From the NCBI GenBank assembly GCA_016935935.1, contig JAFGPZ010000303.1, positions 1-37,168 of the forward strand: a stretch of 37,168 bases of DNA. The letters are read 5' to 3'. This DNA is from Deltaproteobacteria bacterium. Lineage in GTDB: Bacteria > Desulfobacterota > Syntrophia > Syntrophales > UBA2210. A model generated the notes under the pieces. It did no database searches, had not been told where the DNA came from, and was given only the letters and a program-made list of their open reading frames with translations. Below are positions 32,771 through 37,168 of the stretch, piece by piece. The stretch's first letter is position 1, and every line of letters begins with the position of its first letter. The translations under genes and the position numbers were made by a program.

Positions 32771-33117
32771 AAGAAAATCAGGAAGTTATAAGAGAGGGAC
32801 AGAGGGAAACGGTCCCAGCGAGTAAACCCCGTAAAAAACATCTCTAAACTTCAGCCACCAGCCAAACATAGGGTGGAACTCCCGTTGGGGAAATAAAAGA
32901 TCCCCCGGCGCTTTGGCCCTCTGAGAGATCAGGGGACTTCCAAAGACCGAGTCGTAAAAAAAGAAAGGAGAATTTTAAAAAGACACGCTGGATGCAAGGA
33001 AGAGACGTCCATTTGCATTATATAAGCGGATGACGATCCGCAAGTCGAAACTTTGAAGTCTGTCGGGAATGGCCTCCCGGCACTGATGAGACAGGCCAAA
33101 AAAGGAGGGAAAGAGAA
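32771..33117 (+). ncRNA. Structured ~350-nt untranslated leader
   Basis: No gene is evident between 32679 and 33117. Downstream of the promoter the RNA can form several local stems: GGGAC/GTCCC (32796-32816), CCACC/GGTGG (32855-32876), GGGGA/TCCCC (32887-32905), a 7-bp stem closed by a GAGA tetraloop (32918-32935), ATGCAA/TTGCAT (32992-33018) and GCGGAT-GACG-ATCCGC (33026-33041). The hammerhead core follows at 33040. The density of perfect stems, one with a GNRA loop, suggests a functional RNA. Confidence 0.5.
33040..33097 (+). ncRNA. Type II hammerhead ribozyme
   Basis: All conserved core elements are present in type II order. Stem II 5' strand GTC (33044-33046) is followed by GAAA (33047-33050). 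A minimal stem III is AC-T/A-GT with loop TTGA (33053-33056). The cleavage triplet is GTC ending at 33060. Stem I is TGTCGGGA/TCCCGGCA (33061-33068 with 33075-33082, 8 bp including one G-U). CTGATGA lies at 33083-33089, then the stem II 3' strand GAC (33090-33092). Predicted self-cleavage is after C33060. GGCC in loop I (33071-33074) can pair with GGCC at 33094-33097, a possible pseudoknot. The next Shine-Dalgarno begins about 40 nt past the cleavage site. Confidence 0.82.
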
Positions 33118-33306
33118 ATGAGAGTATTTGTAAACAAAAGATCTTTTGAGAGATCTCACATTAGGCAACCGAAAGGCTACGGAATGTGGGCTTTTAAAAT
33201 TGACGGAAAGGAGCATTTTATAACTGGTAAATACGGAGAGGCTTCCAGAGAGGCATGTAGAAGGGCAAAAGCCCTAGGATGCCCGGTTATCGATGTATTG
33301 CCATAA
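33118..33306 (+). CDS. 62-residue basic protein after the hammerhead
   Basis: A small basic protein with an AGGAGGG Shine-Dalgarno. It contains GYGMWAFKIDGKEHFITGKYGEASREACR, reminiscent of a small beta-hairpin plus helix domain; no family recognised. It is the first ORF of the cassette mRNA, directly downstream of the ribozyme, so its translation would be from the 3' cleavage product. Confidence 0.6.
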   Translation: MRVFVNKRSFERSHIRQPKGYGMWAFKIDGKEHFITGKYGEASREACRRAKALGCPVIDVLP

Positions 33307-33327
33307 CGTTAATTGATTTTAGAAAGA

Positions 33328-33384
33328 GCCCCGGTTTTACGGCCGAAAGGAAAAACCGCCCATGTTGCTGCATGGGACCGGGGC
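33328..33384 (+). ncRNA. Compact three-way-junction RNA before the MoxR gene
   Basis: The closing stem is GCCCCGGT/ACCGGGGC (33328-33335 with 33377-33384). Inside, one arm is CGG/CCG plus CC-GAAA-GG with an AAAAA bulge (33340-33358), and another is CCCATG/CATGGG (33359-33376), abutting the closing stem. An alternative pairing CGGTTTT/AAAACCG would compete with it, so a two-state switch is possible. I do not match it to a known class; no T-run follows, so it is not a standard terminator. Confidence 0.5.
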
Positions 33385-33420
33385 AAAATAATTATAACAC
33401 ACCAGAAAGGAGAAAGTAAC

Positions 33421-34416
33421 ATGAAACCTAAAGAGTTAGAGAAGCTGTTGAAAGTCACCATCCCGGCAGGGTTCCCTGTCATGGTGAAAGGCGCACCCGG
33501 TGTTGGCAAGTCTGACATTATCGCTCAAGCGTGTGAGGCATCGGAGGCAGAGCTTATTATCGAGCATCCTGTTGTTTCCGATCCCACAGATTTTAAAGGA
33601 TTACCCTTTGCGAAGAACGGCACGGCTGACTTCCTGCCTTTCGGGTCACTTCGAAGCATCATTAATGCAAAGCAAAGGACAGTTTATTTTCTGGATGATC
33701 TTGGACAGGCACCTCCATCTGTACAGGCAGCCTGTATGCAGTTGATACTTGCAAGACGGATCAACGGTCACAAGGTCAGCGATCAGGTCACTTTTGTTGC
33801 AGCCACAAATCGTCACACAGACCGAGCGGGTGTAACTGGTATTCTTGAGCCGGTCAAGTCGCGTTTTACTTCCATAGTTGAACTCGAACCCGACATGGAA
33901 GACTGGGTAGCATGGGCGCTCAAAGCGAATGTCCCTACTGAGCTTATAGCCTTCATACGTTTCAGGCCGAATCTGCTTTTTGACTTCCAGCCGACGAACG
34001 AAATGAAGAACAGCCCATGTCCACGGACGGTAGTTAATGTGGGCAGACTTATGCAGTCCGGCATTCCGTCAGAAATCGAATATGAGGTTTATTCCGGCTC
34101 TGCTGGTGAAGGGTTCGCAGCAGAGCTTATGGCGTTCTTGAAAATATTTCGTGATCTTCCCAATCCCGATACAGTTCTTATGGCACCTGAGAAGGCAAAA
34201 GTTCCCGAAGATCCGGCAACGCTTTATGCAATATGCGGTGCGCTGTCACGGAGAAGCAGTTCTCAGACAATCGACCGCCTGATTGCCTATGCGAACAGGC
34301 TTCCGGCTGAGTTTTCTGTTCTGATGGTAAGGGATAGTGTCCAGGTAGATGAGGACGTTGTCAATAACCGTTCATATATCGAATGGGCGTCGGCTCATTC
34401 TGATGTGCTTATTTAG
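33421..34416 (+). CDS. MoxR-family AAA+ ATPase
   Basis: A 331-residue AAA+ protein. Walker A is GAPGVGKS (24-31), Walker B is VYFLDD (88-93), and sensor 1 is in FVAATNR. The overall pattern (IPAGFPVMVKGAPG, RFTSIVELEPD) fits the MoxR clade. MoxR ATPases work with VWA-domain proteins as chaperones or metal inserters, and in some mobile elements they form conflict systems. The frame is open from 33313, but ATG 33421 follows AAAGGAG and fits the conserved start. The VWA partner lies two genes on. Confidence 0.85.
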   Translation: MKPKELEKLLKVTIPAGFPVMVKGAPGVGKSDIIAQACEASEAELIIEHPVVSDPTDFKGLPFAKNGTADFLPFGSLRSIINAKQRTVYFLDDLGQAPPSVQAACMQLILARRINGHKVSDQVTFVAATNRHTDRAGVTGILEPVKSRFTSIVELEPDMEDWVAWALKANVPTELIAFIRFRPNLLFDFQPTNEMKNSPCPRTVVNVGRLMQSGIPSEIEYEVYSGSAGEGFAAELMAFLKIFRDLPNPDTVLMAPEKAKVPEDPATLYAICGALSRRSSSQTIDRLIAYANRLPAEFSVLMVRDSVQVDEDVVNNRSYIEWASAHSDVLI

Positions 34417-34430
34417 GGGGGGGTGAATCC

Positions 34431-35300
34431 ATGACAACAGCAAATACGAATATTAGCAGCAAGGCGATGTTGGTAAGACTGGCCATATCTCAGTGGTCCT
34501 CACGCAAATATGACAAGAAGGTGTCCGATAAAATCGCAAGAGATTATCAGGCGACTCTTGATTCTGGTAGATATACAAAAGCCCTTCTCGCAGCAGAGGC
34601 TATTAGCAAGGTATCAAAGATTGCCAACGAGGTCAGGAGCTACCACTATAAAAACACGCTCCCATGGTACGATTGGGGTCCCCGTCTTCTTCCGGCGGCA
34701 AACTATCTGCCATACACGAGAAAGATTCAAGCCTATAAAACGCAGTTTGAGGCGGCCGTTAGCGACTTCTGCAACAACTATCAGACCTATGTTGACGAAG
34801 CTCGTCAGCGTTTGAACGGTCTGTTTAATTCATCAGACTATCCGACACCAAGTCAGATCAATAATTACTATACCTTTTCTGTGTCTGTTGATCCGTTGCC
34901 GGACAAGGAAGATTTCAGAGTTTCTCTGAGTTCCGGCGAAGTCAATGCTATCAAGGCGGATATCGAGGCAAGAACCAAGGAAGCCCAGGCAACAGCGATG
35001 AAGGAGTTGTGGGAAAGGCTCCACAATGCAGTAAACAATATGGTTGAGCGTCTGTCTGACGACAAGGCAATCTTCCGTGACAGTCTGATAGGTAATATAA
35101 CAGAACTGGTTGACTTGTTGCCGCGGCTCAACATAACGGAAGATGTAAAACTGGAGGCAATGCGGAGACAGGTTGAAAAGCGCCTCTGTGAGTATAACCC
35201 GGCTGAACTGCGGGAAGATAAAGGCAAACGCAGAAAAGCGGCAAAGGCAGCCAAGGGAATACTGGACGACATGGCTGGATATATGGGAGGTACAAAATGA
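34431..35300 (+). CDS. Hypothetical protein between MoxR and VWA genes
   Basis: A 289-residue, largely helical protein with aromatic segments (NTLPWYDWGPRLLPAANYLP) and a basic C-terminus (KGKRRKAAKAAKG). It may belong to the DUF3150-type phage and plasmid proteins found with MoxR-VWA pairs, but I am not sure. GGGGGGGTG lies before the ATG, and its stop overlaps the next gene (ATGA). It is the likely third component, a substrate or adaptor of the ATPase. Confidence 0.6.
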   Translation: MTTANTNISSKAMLVRLAISQWSSRKYDKKVSDKIARDYQATLDSGRYTKALLAAEAISKVSKIANEVRSYHYKNTLPWYDWGPRLLPAANYLPYTRKIQAYKTQFEAAVSDFCNNYQTYVDEARQRLNGLFNSSDYPTPSQINNYYTFSVSVDPLPDKEDFRVSLSSGEVNAIKADIEARTKEAQATAMKELWERLHNAVNNMVERLSDDKAIFRDSLIGNITELVDLLPRLNITEDVKLEAMRRQVEKRLCEYNPAELREDKGKRRKAAKAAKGILDDMAGYMGGTK

Positions 35301-36409
35301 AAGCGGGAGAGAAAGTAACCAAGGCAAGAGCGGGTCTTATTCTTGATCAACCCTTTTTCGCAAGTCTGGCTTTAAGGCTTAGGGTTGAAGTCAATGAATC
35401 ACGTGAAACCATGAGTACCGACGGCAAGGTTCTGGCATACAACTCAGCCTTCGTGAATGCATTGCCACTTGATCAACTCAAGGGGTGTATCGCACATGAG
35501 ACGATGCACCTTGCTTGCTGTCACCATACACGAAGGGGAGAGCGTGAACCTAAAAAATGGAACGTGGCATGTGATTATGCCATCAATCAGATTCTTGTAG
35601 ATTCGGGCATGGCGTTGCCGGATGGCGCTCTTATAGATCCGGCTTTCACCGGCATGTCGGCAGATGAAATTTATAATCGCATTCCAGATTGCCCGCCCGA
35701 AAGCGGTAATGATCCTGGAGGATGTGGGGAGATAGATGATTTCAAGGGGCCGGAAGGAAAAGAGCCCAGTCCGGCAGAGGTCGCACAGGAAGAGCAAAAC
35801 TGGAAAATCTCAGTGGTACAAGCTACTCAACAGGCTAAGGCAATGGGTGAACTTCCGGGGGGCCTTGAACGTCTGGTCAGTGAGATCGTGGAGCCTAAAG
35901 TAAATTGGAGGGAGGTATTAAGGCGTTTCGTGGATCAATCAGCGAAAAATGATTACACGTGGACACGTCCTAACCGCAGATATATGCATTCGGGGCTTTA
36001 CCTTCCGGCACTTTATTCCAATGAATTACCGCCGATTGTGATTGCAATAGACACATCGGGAAGCATCGATGATGATCTTGTCAATCAGTTTGCAACGGAA
36101 GTGAACGCCATTTTGCAGGACCACAAAACAACCTGCAACGTATTGTACTGTGATACAAGGATTTGTGGTGTAGAATCTTTTACGTCAGATGATCTTCCTA
36201 TTAAATTTAAGCCAAAAGGCGGTGGCGGAACAGACTTCCGACCACCTTTCGAGTGGGTTGACAAACAGGGCATTACGCCTGCTTGCCTTATCTACTTGAC
36301 GGATATGTATTGTCACCGCTTTCCAGAGCCTCCGGGATATCCTGTACTATGGGCCAAGACTGAAGACTATGGGAATGCGCCATTTGGAGAGGAGGTAAGA
36401 GTATCATGA
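35297..36409 (+). CDS. VWA-like metallopeptidase-domain protein (DUF2201 type)
   Basis: The 370-residue protein has two parts. Residues about 10-115 form a zincin-like domain with HETMH (67-71), an HExxH zinc motif, and a nearby HH pair. Residues about 245-365 form a VWA-like domain with the metal-ion-dependent adhesion site DTSGS (252-256), the later Thr in GGGGTDFRPPF and an Asp in IYLTDMY. A charged linker lies between. This matches DUF2201-type proteins paired with MoxR ATPases. The VWA domain would recruit targets for the ATPase, and the zinc domain could be proteolytic. Confidence 0.85.
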   Translation: MKAGEKVTKARAGLILDQPFFASLALRLRVEVNESRETMSTDGKVLAYNSAFVNALPLDQLKGCIAHETMHLACCHHTRRGEREPKKWNVACDYAINQILVDSGMALPDGALIDPAFTGMSADEIYNRIPDCPPESGNDPGGCGEIDDFKGPEGKEPSPAEVAQEEQNWKISVVQATQQAKAMGELPGGLERLVSEIVEPKVNWREVLRRFVDQSAKNDYTWTRPNRRYMHSGLYLPALYSNELPPIVIAIDTSGSIDDDLVNQFATEVNAILQDHKTTCNVLYCDTRICGVESFTSDDLPIKFKPKGGGGTDFRPPFEWVDKQGITPACLIYLTDMYCHRFPEPPGYPVLWAKTEDYGNAPFGEEVRVS

Positions 36410-36747
36410 AAACATCTTATTTCGGAAACAAAAAAGCTATTGAAAATCCAGATGCGGTCAGCATTGCACGCTGGCCACCGCGTTGGTGGGGTTCTCGTCG
36501 CAGATATATAGCGCTGGCCCCTTCGATTAAACTTCTTAATAGTTCAAAAGCGGGGTTGCCGTGGCCTGAGTACGTCAAAGAGTATCAGCAAAACGTTTTG
36601 GCTAAATTAGATCCGGCAAAGGTCTTCTTGGAGCTTGGCGCAAATTCCGTCCTGCTCTGCTGGGAACGTCCCGGCGAGGATTGTCACCGTCGTCTTGTGG
36701 CAGAATGGTTAGAGACATTACTCAAAATAAAAGTGCCTGAATTATAA
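36406..36747 (+). CDS. DUF488-like small protein
   Basis: A 113-residue protein whose C-terminus LLCWERPGEDCHRRLVAEWLE is the DUF488 signature, with the conserved Cys and CHR. SIARWPPRWW near the N-terminus also fits. Its biochemical role is not established. It overlaps the VWA gene by 4 nt and ends the cassette, 19 nt before the terminator hairpin. Confidence 0.72.
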   Translation: MKTSYFGNKKAIENPDAVSIARWPPRWWGSRRRYIALAPSIKLLNSSKAGLPWPEYVKEYQQNVLAKLDPAKVFLELGANSVLLCWERPGEDCHRRLVAEWLETLLKIKVPEL

Positions 36748-36766
36748 AAATGGCAATTTCAACCAA

Positions 36767-36797
36767 GGGGGCCGCGGATGCGGCCCCCTTTTTTTTT
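36767..36797 (+). terminator. Strong intrinsic terminator closing the cassette
   Basis: A perfect 9-bp stem GGGGGCCGC/GCGGCCCCC (36767-36775 and 36780-36788) with a GGAT loop is followed by nine T. It would end transcription from the cassette promoter before the gpW-like gene. Confidence 0.95.
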
Positions 36798-36809
36798 GCC
36801 CTTCAATAC

Positions 36810-36857
36810 CTTGACAATATTCCCCCTCAAAAAGTCCCTCAAAAAAACCTTGTCAAG
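36810..36857. repeat. 8-bp inverted repeat CTTGACAA / TTGTCAAG
   Basis: Arms at 36810-36817 and 36850-36857, 32 nt apart, lie between the cassette terminator and the late gene. One arm contains TTGACA but I see no good -10 at proper spacing. It is a candidate binding site for a phage late regulator. Confidence 0.4.
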
Positions 36858-36862
36858 AAAAT

Positions 36863-36922
36863 AATCCGTAAAAAATCGGAAATAATCGATAAAAATCCGT
36901 ATAAAAATCGGAAATAATCGAT
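36863..36922. repeat. Two tandem ~28-bp repeats before the gpW-like gene
   Basis: AATCCGT(A/TA)AAAAATCGG... occurs at 36863-36890 and again at 36894-36922, differing by one insertion or substitution near the centre. Each contains a TCCG...CGGA inverted pair and an ATCGAT. The rest of 36798-36999 is AT-rich and holds no gene. These may be operators for late expression or sites for packaging or replication proteins. Confidence 0.55.
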
Positions 36923-36999
36923 TTTGTCCAAAAAACACCCCTTATAATTCCCCCAGAGATCAAGACCCTTTTTTATCAAAAAACATAAGAGGAAATTAC

Positions 37000-37168
37000 G
37001 TGGCACTGAAAACCACCTTTCAAGAGATCGAAGACCTCCAGACTGCCCTCACCGATGTGAGGGAAAAGATGTCCTCAATCCTCACGGGCGCGCAGTCGTA
37101 TGGCATCGGGAACCGCCGCAAGGACAACGCCGATTATGCGGCCCTGGTGCAGCGGGAGAAAATGCTCA
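37000..37168 (+). CDS. gpW-like phage head-tail joining protein, 3' end off window
   Basis: A GTG start at 37000 with AGAGGAA upstream opens a frame that runs off the right edge. The visible 56 residues (TFQEIEDLQTALTDVREKM, then SILTGAQSYGIGNRR, ADYAALVQREKML) resemble gpW and related head-completion proteins, which normally follow GpA terminase. The short length and helical character fit gpW. The ATGs inside are later and less well placed. Confidence 0.62.
   Translation, partial: MALKTTFQEIEDLQTALTDVREKMSSILTGAQSYGIGNRRKDNADYAALVQREKML

Noticed and set aside
33328..33384. Intrinsic terminator before the MoxR gene
   Set aside because: The stem is GC-rich but is followed by AAAATAATT rather than a T-run, and the fold is branched.

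Overview
The window looks like chromosome of an anaerobic deltaproteobacterium (Desulfobacterota; possibly a Syntrophales or Desulfobacterales relative) carrying an integrative element at a tRNA gene and the left half of a lambda-like prophage. The lineage is inferred from a siroheme-dependent (Ahb) heme operon next to a CcsA/HemX gene, and from many multi-PAS signalling proteins. No 16S gene is present to confirm it.

Layout. (1) 1-4907: a caspase-fold peptidase cut by the left edge, a DUF4384 secreted partner, a cysteine-rich secreted protein, then minus-strand genes for a Gfo/Idh/MocA oxidoreductase, a DUF202 membrane protein and a coiled-coil lipoprotein. (2) 5113-14099, minus strand: a compact operon sirC - ccsA/hemX - hemA - hemC - cobA/hemD - ahbC - hemB - ahbD - ahbA/B-like. 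It takes glutamyl-tRNA to uroporphyrinogen III, precorrin-2 and sirohydrochlorin, then by siroheme decarboxylation and two radical-SAM steps to heme b. HemL, a sirohydrochlorin ferrochelatase and one of the two usual Ahb decarboxylase subunits are not in the window. (3) 14167-16055, plus strand: prmA, an RDD membrane protein and tRNA-Phe(GAA).

(4) 16056-18829: just after tRNA-Phe is an ~85-bp relic of an integrase 3' end, then a tight AT-rich three-gene operon (ADP-ribosyltransferase-like toxin, small acidic protein, SecB-like chaperone), then a complete tyrosine integrase whose 3' end repeats the relic. The trio has the architecture of CmdTAC-type toxin-antitoxin-chaperone phage defence. (5) 18976-22997: a minus-strand signalling cluster (PAS-LuxR regulator, triple-PAS histidine kinase, two receiver proteins) between the integrase and the phage repressor.

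(6) 23066-37168: prophage. A leftward repressor faces a rightward early operon (Cro-like, CII/CP76-like, excisionase-like, zinc-ribbon, small proteins, a replication gene with iteron-like repeats), then a zinc-ribbon/ParB-like/methyltransferase-like module, terminase subunits (Nu1-like and GpA), and at the right edge a gpW-like head-joining gene. Between terminase and gpW sits a self-contained, moron-like cassette (32736-36797). It has a near-consensus promoter, a ~350-nt structured leader with a complete type II hammerhead ribozyme core, a small ORF, a three-way-junction RNA, a MoxR AAA+ ATPase, a 289-aa protein, an HExxH plus VWA protein, a DUF488-like protein and a strong intrinsic terminator.

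The most notable items are the CmdTAC-like operon in a tandem tRNA-Phe integration, the hammerhead ribozyme with its MoxR-VWA cassette, and the iteron array inside the replication gene.
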